DNA of 64,000 nt from Adiantum capillus-veneris. Lineage: Eukaryota; Streptophyta; Polypodiopsida; Polypodiales; Pteridaceae. Under the pieces are notes generated by a model. The model ran no database searches and was not told the origin of the DNA. It was given only the letters and a program-made list of their open reading frames with translations. Position 1 is the stretch's first letter; every line of letters starts with the position of its first letter. Location of the stretch: contig CM043967.1 of the NCBI GenBank assembly GCA_014529385.2, forward strand, positions 133,044,682 to 133,108,681. Reading direction: 5' to 3'. The position numbers and the translations under genes are program-made. Below, piece by piece: positions 21,654 to 32,544 of the stretch.

Positions 21654-23724
21654 CCTACGCTAGTGTAATTGTGGCATAAACTAATGCGTTCCCTCACTAA
21701 TTTCACTACTAATTTCACTTGTGTGTTTATGTTTTTGTGGATTCTGAATGTGTGTGCATGAAGAATTGTGTTCATATTTCCCTAATGTGTGACCATATCT
21801 TTTTACACACTCTAATTTCTCACTAACCCCTTGCTAATTTGACTAATTTTTGCTAACTTACTAATGTGCTATGAAGGATTGAAGCATTCGACCATTCAAT
21901 TGATCTTCAACGGAAAGGTAATCAAGGTGGTATTCTCAACCTCCCTAGAATCTAGAGATGTGTAGAATTGTGTAGAGATCCCACCATGATGATGCAATGT
22001 AATGCTATGCTATGTTGATGCAATGCAAGGTTGATGTTATGGATTGAAAATTTTGCGATTTTTTGTTTTCACGCGGTCGTAATGCTGAAATTTTTAAGAA
22101 CTGGTGGTGCATGAATTTGATAAGTTTCAATTGCTAATTGGTGATTGTAGGTTGCTAATTGGGTGCCTAATTGAGTTAACTGCATGGTTGGATGGTCAAT
22201 TGCAAGTGTGTGTGCACTAAAATCAAGTGTGTGTGCATTCTAATTGAGTGTGTGTATGCCTAATTTTAGGTGTGTGTGCACTATTTTGCCCATGTTTGAG
22301 CACCTAGAAATCAATGTGTGTGTTATGTTTTTTCAATTGTGATGATTGATTTGTGTTGTGCTCATGCCCAACTAATGATTTGTGAAGTCACATAACAAAT
22401 CTGACAAGTTTAACCCTTTTGTGTGCGCACCTGAAGATTGGTAAAAACTACCAATTTTTTAGTGTGTGTGCTTAAAAAGTGTTAAATTTGCATGATTGAA
22501 TCATATTTTGATTGCATAATTGATGTGTGTAGTGATTAAATGCTGCATTTTTGTGCTCAAAACAAGCATTTACACACTCTAATTGCGTCAATGTTTGACC
22601 TAATTTTGCCGGTTTAATTGCCTAGTCTTGATTTTATTGATTAAATTCTTGGGCAATTGAATTGATGAGAATTTTGCAATTTCATTTGGCTGCACTATTC
22701 CTCAATGTGTGGAGAATTTTTAGAAATTTTTTGGTATTTTTTGGATAATTTTTATAATTTTTGGGTGATTTTAAGCGTTTCGGCTAATTTTCGATCCTAA
22801 ATTCGGTTTTTTTCCGGTTCTCAAGTGTGCCTTTCGGCGCATGGACTTTCCTCGTCGGATAGAGATTTACGTCTCTTGGGATAGTTTCCTATGACGCTAA
22901 AATAATCTTCTTCTTCCTTTTTCTTCCGCTTCCGTCGTCGTTCTTGTGCTTCGTGACGTGTGAACCCACCCTTACACACACAACACACAAGGTACAAGAA
23001 GACATTATAAATTTTTGAAAAAAAGAGGGGACCTACTTGTCTTCTTTCTCTCCACGGCTGTGAAGCCTTTTGTATTTAGCCTTTTTTTGTGTCATTGACT
23101 TTTGTATTGATTCATTTCATTTTGTTTCAATTTCATTTCATTTTGTTTTCTTTCCCTTTAAATTTCATTTCATTTCATTTTCTTTTTTTTTCTCACTTTC
23201 ATTTCATTAATTTGTATATTAGTAAAAAAACACAAAATCCTAGAAAATTACCAAAAAAATTTATAAAAAAAACAAAACTTACCCAAAACATCGTAAAAAA
23301 TCATAAAAATACTAAAAAATTCAAAAATTCACAAATAGCCAGGAAAAATTTAAAAAAAGTCTCTAAAAGTGCCAATAAAAACCAAAAAAAGCCAGCTAAA
23401 GCCAAAAAAAATTTAAAAAAGCCAAGAAAAGCTAGCAACAGTCCGAAAAAAGGCAGAATTAGCAAAAAAGCACGATCGGAGAGTCACATCGAGCAAACCA
23501 TACACAAGAAAATAATATGAGTTGGTTAGAAAACAATCAACACAAAACTGTGAGCAATCAAGCCGAAATCGACCAATCGTGGAGTTAATCAACTCTTGCG
23601 AGTCTGAAGAACAGTCAATTGCAAAAGCGCTTTGACTAAAGCAATTTAATCAAACCGAGTAGGAGAAATTATGCTAATCAACACTAGAATTTGTTAGGGG
23701 ACAGTTTTTTCAGATTGAGCGAAC
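21654..23724 (+). other. Long untranslated leader of element B
   Basis: About 2 kb without a credible gene. It contains many scattered (GT)n words such as AGTGTGTGTGCA at 22.2-22.5 kb, a pyrimidine-rich TTCATTTCATTT block (23095-23215) and then a purine-rich AAAAA-spaced block (23220-23460). Open frames here are compositional artefacts. Confidence 0.6.
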
Positions 23725-24450
23725 ATGGACTTAAATCAAGCCGAGAGTTCAAGTACGACCGAGCAAGCTAGTAGTAGTGACAACACGTGCACAACTGCAC
23801 AAGACCAAATTTTGCAGCTTTATGGATACAATAGAGATAAATTTTTGTACACAGATATCGAAGGTCATAGGTATCTTATGAACAGTAAAACAAACATAGG
23901 AGCCAAGATCCTATTGATTAGAGTAAAGCCAGATCCAAAAAACTCCCATATGTTCACAGACTTCAGTGGAGCCAGGTATTGCAAGCTTAAAGATAAAGTG
24001 CAGAAAGGAGTGAAAAATATCAACCCAAGTGGTTATCTAAAAATTTGCACAAGCCAGTAGAACATCCATTTGGTGCATATGCAATCAGGGTCATTGTACA
24101 TGGATTACAGTGGTCAAATCTATAGTCGAGAGCCAGAATTTCAAGATCCAACCGATCAACCAATTGAAGCCAATATAATTGGAGAACCAAGTCAAAGACG
24201 GTACAAAGGTCAAGATGAAGCAGTCTATAGCTTCATGCTTAGTGTTTTGAAAGAAGAAATCGACAACTTCACAAGCATAGAAACAAAAGTTCCTCGGCTA
24301 GAGCTTGACAGGACAGAAACCAAATGAAATACCACCAGTCATTGCTCAAATTGTGGACAAAAAGGTGGACATTTTTTTGAAGATTGTCCAAGAAACCCTA
24401 ACAACAGGGATACCTCAACTGCCACAAGCAAGGTACAAAGAAAATTGGAA
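23725..24450 (+). pseudogene. Element B gag-like frame, N-terminal part with aromatic-D-x-x-G repeats and a CCHC knuckle
   Basis: The frame starts at MDLNQAESSSTT and is open except for in-frame stops at 24058 and 24325. It carries the first three of a series of short modules: FLYTDIEGHRYLM, HMFTDFSGARYCK and SLYMDYSGQIYSR. A zinc knuckle follows at 24343-24387 (CSNCGQKGGHFFEDC), with one residue more than the usual CX2CX4HX4C. The knuckle suggests a Gag-like nucleic-acid-binding role; the aromatic-Asp-Gly-aromatic modules are not a domain I can name. A 120-140-bp tandem duplication follows. Confidence 0.6.
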
Positions 24451-24732
24451 ATGCGAATCTCAATATAAGTACATTTAACTCAATGTAAGTACATTTAACT
24501 CGTCATTTTTAATGCAATCAGATTATTTTGCATTACCAATTGAAGCACCGATAAAAACACTCCAAATTCAAAATCAGCATAAAGATGCACAATCATCATA
24601 AAGATGCACTCAATGCGAATCTCAATGTAAGTACATTTAACTCATCATTTTTAATGCAGTCAGATGATTCTGCATTACCAATTGAAGCACCAATAAAAAC
24701 ACTCCAAATTCAAAATCAGCATAAAGATGCAC
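24451..24732 (+). repeat. Tandem duplication within the B frame
   Basis: 24451-24590 and 24613-24732 are near-identical copies (shared words include GAAGCACCRATAAAAACAC and CAAAATCAGCATAAAGATGC). The first copy also contains an internal ~20-bp duplication around AAGTACATTTAACTC, giving a nested repeat. It shifts the reading frame. Confidence 0.9.
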
Positions 24733-26701
24733 AGACACCTGAAAAGCTTAAAATTGATTCTTTGAACAACAAATTTCTGCATGAATTTAGTCAAGGTGTC
24801 GAGATATCACCAAAGGTTGAAAAGACTGTTAGGTTTGAAAATGATTTTGCATCCACTGACACAAGTGTGCAATCATTCACGAGTCTAAGGGACACATCAA
24901 ACAAAATGATGTTAGCATTGTATGGTGCACATAATTCCTATGCACACTTTGTAGACAAAAAAGGGAAACTTTACAAAAAAGATCATCTTGTGTTTGAACG
25001 GCCCACATACCAGTTCATAGAAGTGTGTCCAATGATAGATCAGAAAGGATGGTTCATTTCAGAGGAAATAATATATTATAGTCCATCCTCTCTAGAGCTA
25101 AACGATATTACCCGAGTGAAGTTATTACTCGACTAAAGTCAAAATTTTGTTCAGGGCCAAACTCTCCTCCATCGAAAATCAAGATTCAATGTTGTGACCA
25201 AACGAACATATACTTTGACCAAAACAGTCGTAGATATAGACGCAAAACCACAGAAGCTCAAATCATAGGAGACCCATGGGATAGACAATATCAGGGACAA
25301 AATACAGCTATCTAAAGTTTAACTTGGGGAATAATTTGTCATGTTTCAAGGAGATACATAGGAAACTATGCAGAAGGTTTACAAATACCAAATGTCAACA
25401 GTGCTACCCAAAGTGTGCCTTCACAGTCACAAAAGGTGAGACTAAACCAGAGTCAAACAATCTTGAACTCTTACAATGAAGCAGGCTATAGTGATCACCC
25501 TAGGAAGGGGGGAGTTGTAAATCCATCAAGCTTAGCTTATGTACCAAGAAATGCTACAGTAGTTAGAAGCCCTAGAGCTTCTAGCCAACAGACCTCTTCA
25601 GAGCAGAAACCATCGAAAGATCATATGGTTGTTGGAAGTTTTCAATTGACCAAGATCCCCTCAGAGTCTGCAAACAAATGCTTATATAAAGATCATAAAG
25701 GACAAAAGTTTCAAATGATCTCCACAAGTCAAAGTTAAAATCCAACAAGTCCAATAGTGTTCAAACAGTTACATGTAACCAAGCTCACATATGCATAGCA
25801 AGATGCACATGGTAACGAATATCACCAAGATCATGATCTTGTACAAAGCCCTACGGATGGCTCGACTGAAGTTAAAGACTATCTGAAGATGATGCAAAGG
25901 CTGAAGCTTCCACAACAAGTGATAGAAAATTCAAAGTCGATGGGAGTTAAAGTCCAGAAAGCTACACAAAGGTCACCACCAAAATCTCCTCCAAAGAGAC
26001 AAATTCTTCCACAAAGTACAATGGATCTTTTAAGGTCAAAGTTTACTCAGATGCAGGTGGACAATGCTCAAGAATTGCAAAAAAGTGCATTATTACAACC
26101 AATGGAGTCAACCTCAATTGTAGGTGATCAAAGCAAAGAAGATGAAGATAAAGCTCAACAAAAGGACATTGCCATAGCAAAAGTAGTCAATTTGGATACA
26201 AATCCTGAGAAGATCAAGTGCAACATCATTGATGAACATGAAGAAAATATGTCAAGAGAAGTAAAGCTAGATTTTTAGTTAGACAAGAACCTCATGTCTT
26301 TTCGCACTTGGAAAAGATGTGGTCAACCGCAGTTGGAAGATGCTCCTAGATTTGTGAGCATATCTGGAAACAAACGACTAGAATGTTGGAGAATCATATC
26401 CACCGCCATTGAAGTAAGTTCACAGATCATCAAAGCTCAATCCCACGTGATCACAGCAAGAGATATGCCAGATGACATCATAATGGGAATGCCAATCGCC
26501 CAGAAGATGTTAGAGATAAAGAATGCAAACATGACGAAGTCAACACAGACAACAAAGAATGAAGATCAAAACTGGTCACTCGTAGACGAAAGCACGGAGT
26601 CCTCAAGCACAATTCAAATGGAGACTGATATCAAAGCAAATCTTATTGAAGACGATTCATCTCCATCAATCAGAACTTCAAAAGAGCTTAAAGAAAATTA
26701 G
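24585..26701 (+). pseudogene. Element B frame, middle part with further repeat modules
   Basis: Open segments 24585-25136, 25415-25738, 25889-26278 and 26294-26701 continue the B polyprotein through frameshifts and stops. More modules occur: AHFVDKKGKLYKK, IYFDQNSRRYRRK, CLYKDHKGQKFQM and, across a stop, QDAHGNEYHQD. Several are followed by a Pro/Gln/Ile-containing spacer (EAQIIGDPW, RPTYQFIEV). Near the end, MPDDIIMGMPIAQK resembles the C-terminal landmark of a retropepsin fold. Otherwise it is low-complexity, Lys/Ser/Gln-rich. No known enzyme is recognised. Confidence 0.5.
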
Positions 26702-26761
26702 GTAATATCAAGTTTAAATCAAATAGAACAAAGAGAAACCACGATAGCTATTGAACAGAGA

Positions 26762-28302
26762 ATGCCACCAAAGCCAGAAGTAAAGAAGAACGAGGTTGTA
26801 GACAACCAAGAAGGAATAGGAAGTCCAAAGATACAAACATTGCTAACTGAATTAGCTGATGCATGTCAGAGTGGAAAACAAAGTCTCAAGCTACCCTCCA
26901 TAGAGACACAGTTAGATCAAGATGAGACCATGGCAAAATCAAGACAAAGATCTTCAGTAGAACCAGCAATGAGAATAGTTGTAGTTATCAACAGTACAAA
27001 AGGAGCAAGCGTTAGATGCAATGCTCTACTAGATAAAGAAGAAAATTGCAATATGGTTGTAGAAAGCATCCAGAGTATTCTAGAGATTACTCAGGATAAG
27101 GCAGGTAACAAAAAAATCATGGGTAAGGCTACATGTCAAAAAGAGATGGTTGCTATCCTTAGCATCCAAAATCATGAAGAGCAAGTAAAGTTTCAGGTGA
27201 AGCATTCAAAGGAAATGCTTGCAGATGTCATCCTTGGACATCAGTGGGGTTAGACAAACACAAGGCCTACAAAGAAGATACAATGATAATAATCTCTTTT
27301 CCAAGAGGTAGCCAGTAACATTTACATGTACCGTTAATGACAGATTTAGAGTTGCAGAAGTCACAAGGATCGAAGAAAAATCTTGTAGACAAAGGTAAAG
27401 CTAAAGTGGACCTTTCATCGATTAGCAAAAAAGGTGTGAAAACATATGCCTCTACATCAAAGAACCCTCATGGATGAGCTTTTTCAAGCAAGTCAGGCTT
27501 TCAAGACTTAAAGTTAATTGCTGACCCAATAGAAACCTCAAAGGGGACACCCAAAAAATCAAAGATATTTCAAGCAAAGTACTCAAAAAAGCAAAGGAAA
27601 GTCAAGCAAGTGTTTGTTGAGAGAAATTTAGTCAAAGTCAATTATCCAGTTTGGATTAAGGATAGAAAATCAACACAGAAAGACAAACACATGCGATGGA
27701 TAGCATCACATTGGAGCTTAAAGGAACAGGATTACTATGGAGGTAACAGACAGATATGGGTACCAAAACCACAGGTTAGAGCATATGAAGTGAACTTAGG
27801 AACCTCCCAAGAAATAAGGCCCACAAGGTATCAACCTCGAAAATATCCTAGGATACCTAAGAAGCAGGTATACAACAGAATACCACCGGAAGATGCTGAA
27901 GTCTATCACAACTTTCAAGAGGATATAGAAAAAAGGCAAATCTCAAAGAATCTTCCTCTTAGACAAGGATTATATACAAGCTATACAAAGATTTGGCTAC
28001 CAATCAACCACAAGATAACTGCAACTACACCAGATCTGCATGAAGATCTCAAGAAATCAACAGGACCTAGTGCTAAGCAAAGTCAACAAAGGAGTTACAA
28101 AATTCATCAAGAGATTTGGATTTCTAAGTCTTCCAATGCTCCTAGTAAAAATTCAAATGTCAACAATCAACAGAGGCCTACAACAACATCAAAGACTTCT
28201 ATCAACATGCCTAATTGGAGAATCAAACAGGTAATGGAGTCCTCACAGTCAAAGAAGGACCACCCAAGTGACGTGAATGCGGATTCAAATATGATAAAAT
28301 AG
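26762..28302 (+). pseudogene. Element B retropepsin-like domain and W-[VLI]-P-K repeat tail
   Basis: The first segment (26762-27253) has the layout of a retropepsin: MRIVVVINS, then ALLDKEENCN where D-T/S-G would sit, and ADVILGHQWG at the end. The Asp is kept but the T-G is replaced by K-E. After stops near 27250 and 27475, an open 230-codon segment (27610-28302) carries RQIWVPK, KIWLPI and EIWISK motifs about 40-80 residues apart in a basic, Gln-rich context. Element E has the same pairing downstream of integrase. A non-catalytic structural role is possible but unproven. Confidence 0.5.
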
Positions 28303-28731
28303 GTATGGCAAAAGAAACCTTCAATGCCAGCTTGGTCCTTCACTAATCCTCTTTTTGAGGATTCAAGCTTACTTTTACCTGAAGAAATGTTTGTAGTAAG
28401 CACAAGAATGTAAAAAGTCAAGTCGCTCGGGTGCAAAAAACACTCTTTGGCATAGTCAGAGTCGGGCTGTTGAGCCATAAAATGAGCAAAGCATTAGTCC
28501 CAAAGCTTCAAGTCAGATTAAACTCTGTGCTAAGAGTCGTAGTTATTAGGCTTACGCTCAAGCTAGAAGAGTTGAACATATCTAAAGTCATGTTGCTCAT
28601 GCTGGATGAGATGAGCATAAGAGTCAAAGTCCATTAACTTTCAATCGGTGCAGTGTCGTAGAGTCCAATACTCATGCATAATGCACAGTAAGATGAGAGC
28701 ACATATCCTTGTCAACGAAAACCATTCTTAA

Positions 28732-30035
28732 CACTAGGTTGGTAATGGGACACTTTTATGTCCTGTTAAGCGACCATTTTCCTCGAATTATGCCAAGAGT
28801 TTCAAAATGGATTTTGAGGTGCTATCTGTCTAGAAAGTTGTCTCATGAGCTGAAAAAAACTCGACATTTTTTTGGAATATCAATTCCATCTTTAACCTTG
28901 TCCTTGCACAACATTTCACAACCTAAACTGTGTGAAAAAACGGGTCCTATTTTTGTCGTTTTTCAACTTTTTGCAACTATACGACTCTAGAATTCATGTT
29001 TGTGAGCTCTATAATGCTCAAGAACTATCTTTAGTAGTCCTCAACATGTCCTGATGCTTCTAGAGAGAAATAACTGTTAAAGTTGTAAGTTATGACCAAA
29101 TTACAAAAATTGTCAAATCCTGTTTTTTAGCCAATTTTAGCTCTTCTATGATTTTTTGATATCCAAATGCAATTTTGATTTTCTATGTCACATATTGTAA
29201 CATAAAGCTAATATTCCTTGAGTTTTGGGGCACCTAATACCCTATTTTGCATAGTAGACAACGATGGTTGATTTTTTCAATTATAGAAGAAAACAAAACA
29301 TTCTAGTATATCAAGTATAGCTTTTTCAATATTGTTAGTTTCTTGTGACAACTACATGGATTTTGTAGGTAGTAACCATATCTAGTCATAAGGATCAAAT
29401 TTGGCTAGATATTGAATAGTTTCTATGGCATTCTACAACTCATAATGTTAACCCAGTTTTTCATGTTTGCTGTATTTAGTACTTCATCTTTGTCCCCAAG
29501 ATTCCCCTTGGTAAGAGATGTATTATTCTTTTGACATGCTCCATGGCTCCTTATGAACCTAAAGGACAATAGGGAGCTAAGAAAACATGCATATATTATT
29601 TGTATTGAGCGTGGCTATAGAAACTTTGATGATAGGTTTGCAGAATGGTAAAAAATCAACTTTTTGTACCTATTTCTTTTGGCAAAAAAAAAAATAGTGA
29701 GTGAGAAGCAATCATATATAACGATCACCAACCCATTGAAGTTAACTAGGGAATTTATCTCAAGTCCTACAAAAATCCCTAATCTTATTTTTATGCAACA
29801 AAACGTAAGAAATGACTGTTTTGATGAAAATGTATTGGTCCATCAACTTTGGAGGCTTGGTGTGACCAAAAGATGAGAAATTTTACAAGTTTCTTATTTT
29901 TCCATGTGTAGTAGGCCTTGAACTATAACCTCATGAAAGGATTTTACAAAATGAGTGGATCTACTATGGTTTTGGAGGTTTTTTTCAAAACCCTGAAAGG
30001 ACACATTTATGTCCTGTTAGGTTACCAACCTAGTG
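28732..30035 (+). mobile_element. 1304-bp TTAA-flanked TIR element, copy 1
   Basis: The ends are inverted: CACTAGGTTGGTAA at 28732 and its reverse complement ending at 30035. TTAA lies at both flanks (28728-28731, 30036-30039). Just inside each end is a directly repeated ~20-bp segment containing GGACANNNNNNTGTCC, itself a short palindrome. A second copy (56771-58094), about 95% similar, is inverted. No transposase-sized frame exists. A ~70-residue frame (29664-29876) is also found in copy 2 but shows no known domain. Confidence 0.92.
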
Positions 30036-30282
30036 TTAAAGGGGTGCCAGCTTGCAAAGCCATGTCTTATGCTTTTATAGCTACACCATCTTTCTAAAGA
30101 ACCCCTCAAATATTTCTTGCACAACATATTGTTTTCCATGCATTTTTGTGTATGCATAAATAGGATGTCCCATCATTGGACATATACATTAGACACTCTT
30201 TTTAGCTTCCACCTATGCACCTTGAGTGGACTACAATAGGCAACAAACCAATGCAATGTTAACCAACAAAGTCATGCAATAA

Positions 30283-30798
30283 GTCAATACTGGGTGAATA
30301 GGACACTTGGGGATGGCCCAATGCTCCCTATTGCTTGGTGTTGACCCTATTGTTAAAGCCATTACAAGTGCCATCAAAGACCTTGAGGTATGATAAGCGA
30401 CAATGCAGAGAAAAAATTCAGTGAAGTTAATACTGAGCGAATAAGAAGCTTGGGGACTGCCCAATGCTCCCTATCGCTTCGTGCTGACCTTGGTAAAACC
30501 AACGATGAAGACCATGGTGATGTGATTACAACAATACAGTTCAGTCACTACTAGGCAAATAGGAATCTTGGGGACTGTCCAACGCTTCCTATTGCTTGGT
30601 GTTGACCTTTCTCTTAATGAAATTACATACAACAATTGAGTCAATACGAGGCAAATAGGACGCTTGGGGACTGCCCAATGTTCCCTATTGCTTGGTACTG
30701 ACCTTGGGGTTAAAATCATTACATGTGACGATGAAGTCAACACCGAGCGAATAGCAGGCTTGGTGATTGCCCAACACTCCCCATCGCTTGGTGTTGAC
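30283..30798 (+). repeat. Five spaced 63-bp hairpin repeats near the 3' end of element B
   Basis: Copies lie at 30283-30345, 30426-30488, 30544-30606, 30640-30702 and 30736-30798, each exactly 63 bp; linkers are 80, 55, 33 and 33 bp. Each folds as a long hairpin: 5' arm like GTCAATACYGAGCGAATAGG, 3' arm ending GCTTGGTGTTGAC, and an apical TTGGG-loop-CCCAA stem. An unpaired A after arm position 14 occurs in all five. Most arm mismatches are G-U compatible on the plus (element-sense) strand. The array lies between the coding part and the polypurine tract, so it would be in full-length RNA. Confidence 0.9.
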
Positions 30799-31256
30799 CT
30801 TGGCAAATTGGCGTTGGCCTAATACACTTCCACGGATATCACATTTTTTAATTACATATCTATTTGTGAATAATCCCTTCAATAATTTATTAATATTTCC
30901 ATGCTAATAAGTACTCCAATAATGCACGTATCCCAAAGGCAATTTTTTCCCATTGGGTTTTTTTCCCTTTGGTCATCCAGGTATTAGACCCTAATTTAGA
31001 ACCTCATCATTCTATTTCCCTTGTACATATTTTTCATAAATAAACAGAAGCCTCCTCATTATGCTATTACAATGGAAAAGTGCAACATCATCTCTCACAT
31101 CATACATATTCGAACCAATGAAGATGCTGCAACAAATTGAACCTCATCGATAGATTCAACGACGATTGAAGAAATCAGCCCATCAACAACCAATCAAAAA
31201 CCTTCCACAACCTCCACAGACACTTTTCAACAGTGCCCAAGGACGAGCACTAAAAT
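30799..31256 (+). other. 3' untranslated part of element B
   Basis: No frame of interest between the hairpin array and the polypurine tract. Sequence is AT-rich with T-rich runs near 30945-30970. Confidence 0.6.
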
Positions 31257-31269
31257 AAGAAGGGGGGAA
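31257..31269 (+). promoter_or_regulatory. Polypurine tract of element B
   Basis: AAGAAGGGGGGAA directly abuts the TGTTAACTGAG start of the 3' LTR. Confidence 0.9.
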
Positions 31270-32192
31270 TGTTAACTGAGTCAACGTCAGTTAATAGAAG
31301 CTGCGAAAGACCGAAGACGTATGAATGCACGTCAAGGATGAATGCAAAGAAGAAGTAAAGATTGGAGTTACACGTTCTCCACATTCTCCGCAAATGGTCA
31401 CATATTGTAAATTCTCAATTTATTTCAAGCCATTGTAATATTTTAATGTGTTACGGGATCAATGAGAGTTCCAAACTGTAAAGAACAGGTCAGTTAGTGT
31501 GCCAAGGTAGCAGATTCAATAAGTGGTGGAGCCCTAAAGACCTTGGACACCCGAACATTGCATATTTTTACCCTAGGTATATAAGGCAGTGTGTAAAGGA
31601 AATTAGGGTTCTCAAGCTTATTGGTTGAGAGCACTCTTGGGTGAGAGCTCTTGAGGTGTGTGGCTATGGATTCTTTGAGCTTCTCCTTGCTCATGAGACT
31701 TGATGAACACTAATCAATGATTCATTCTCTTTCACTATGCCTCTATCATGCTTCTTATGATTGCCTATGATTATTAGATTGGCTAGATCTACACTAATTA
31801 ATGGTTAATCTCTCTCTAATCTTGTGTGATTGCCCTCTTTTTCTTGTATGTGCATGTAGGTTTGATTGGAGTGTGGTACCCGATAGATCTATGTGTGTGT
31901 GCTTGCGATTAGTGTGTTGCATGATAGGATTAGTGTTGTGTGCGTCTTGCAATCTTAGTGTGTGTGATTGGGTTGATTAGAGGTGAAGAGAAGTGGATAT
32001 GGAGATTTCCCTTCATTGCGTCTTTGCTCCTCCATAGGCCAAGAAGCTCACCTCGTAGAGTTAACCATTTGTGTTGCCACAATTAGCTCACTAACCGTGT
32101 GAGTGTTTCCATGCCCTAGCCGGGTAGCTCATCCCTCCGGATTGATAATTTTGTTGGTCATTGGAGCTATTGCAATGATGGGACCCCCAACA
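31270..32192 (+). repeat. 3' LTR of element B
   Basis: 923-bp LTR, TGTTAACTGAG to CCCCCAACA, followed by the TTTAG duplication. A TATA-like run (AGGTATATAAGGCAG) lies near 31575. It has about 75 bp (31375-31450) not present in the 5' LTR. Confidence 0.93.
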
Positions 32193-32197
32193 TTTAG

Positions 32198-32544
32198 GAA
32201 GCCCATAAGGCAACCCTGAACCTACATAGTAATCTACTGAGCCTTGTCGGCACAAGAATCCCCTTGCCCACAATGGCCTGCTACAAAGAGTCCACAATGG
32301 TCATACATACCCAACCCTGGATGCCTCTAGGTCCAAAAGATGCTGACCAAAAAGTCTCATAGCTACCATGCAAAATCTAACCACATTTCCGAATGCGGCT
32401 CTCACAAAGATGACGCTCTTGCAGCATAAGAATGTCAATCTCTCCACCTACAAGGTATCTCTATAGCTCCTGATGTAGCCAATCCCTCTGACGCTAAAAC
32501 TGGGACCCTCCTAATCCCTGCACATTCCATGAGATGATCCACAT
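32198..32544 (-). pseudogene. LINE ORF2 start (endonuclease N-terminus)
   Basis: From 32544 leftward the frame opens with MWIISWNVQGLGG, the first landmark of the apurinic-type endonuclease of plant L1 elements; LQERHLCESR follows in the same region. A stop comes soon after (32493). The domain is cut at 32192 by element B and resumes at 20774, where the C-terminal endonuclease motif DHTPM is found. The endonuclease normally nicks target DNA to prime reverse transcription; this copy is inactive. Confidence 0.8.

Larger units (their letters stand above)
20775..32192 (+). mobile_element. LTR retrotransposon B (11.4 kb), pol-less, inserted in the LINE
   Basis: LTRs at 20775-21627 and 31270-32192 both begin TGTTAA and end CCCCAACA. 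The target duplication TTTAG (20770-20774 and 32193-32197) proves a single insertion into the LINE. Inside are a primer-like site, a 2.1-kb leader, a long decayed gag/protease-like frame, a TTAA-flanked TIR element, five hairpins and a polypurine tract. No RT, RNase H or integrase motif is seen in the 9.6-kb interior, so B is best read as non-autonomous, dependent on a Ty3-type helper. Confidence 0.93.

Noticed and set aside
22190-22560. (GT)n words as a microsatellite
   Set aside because: They are scattered short GTGTGTG words within the element B leader, not one continuous array.
23089-23520. 143-residue Lys-rich open frame
   Set aside because: Produced by a pyrimidine block followed by an AAAA-rich block in the element B leader; low complexity with no start signal.
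29664-29876. Possible transposase fragment in the TTAA element
   Set aside because: The frame is kept in copy 2 but not full length in copy 1, has no catalytic motif and is too short; similarity simply reflects shared ancestry of the DNA.
30283-30798. CRISPR-like array
   Set aside because: Regular repeats with spacers invite the idea, but the repeats are 63-bp diverged hairpins with 33-80-bp linkers inside a plant retrotransposon and there are no cas genes.
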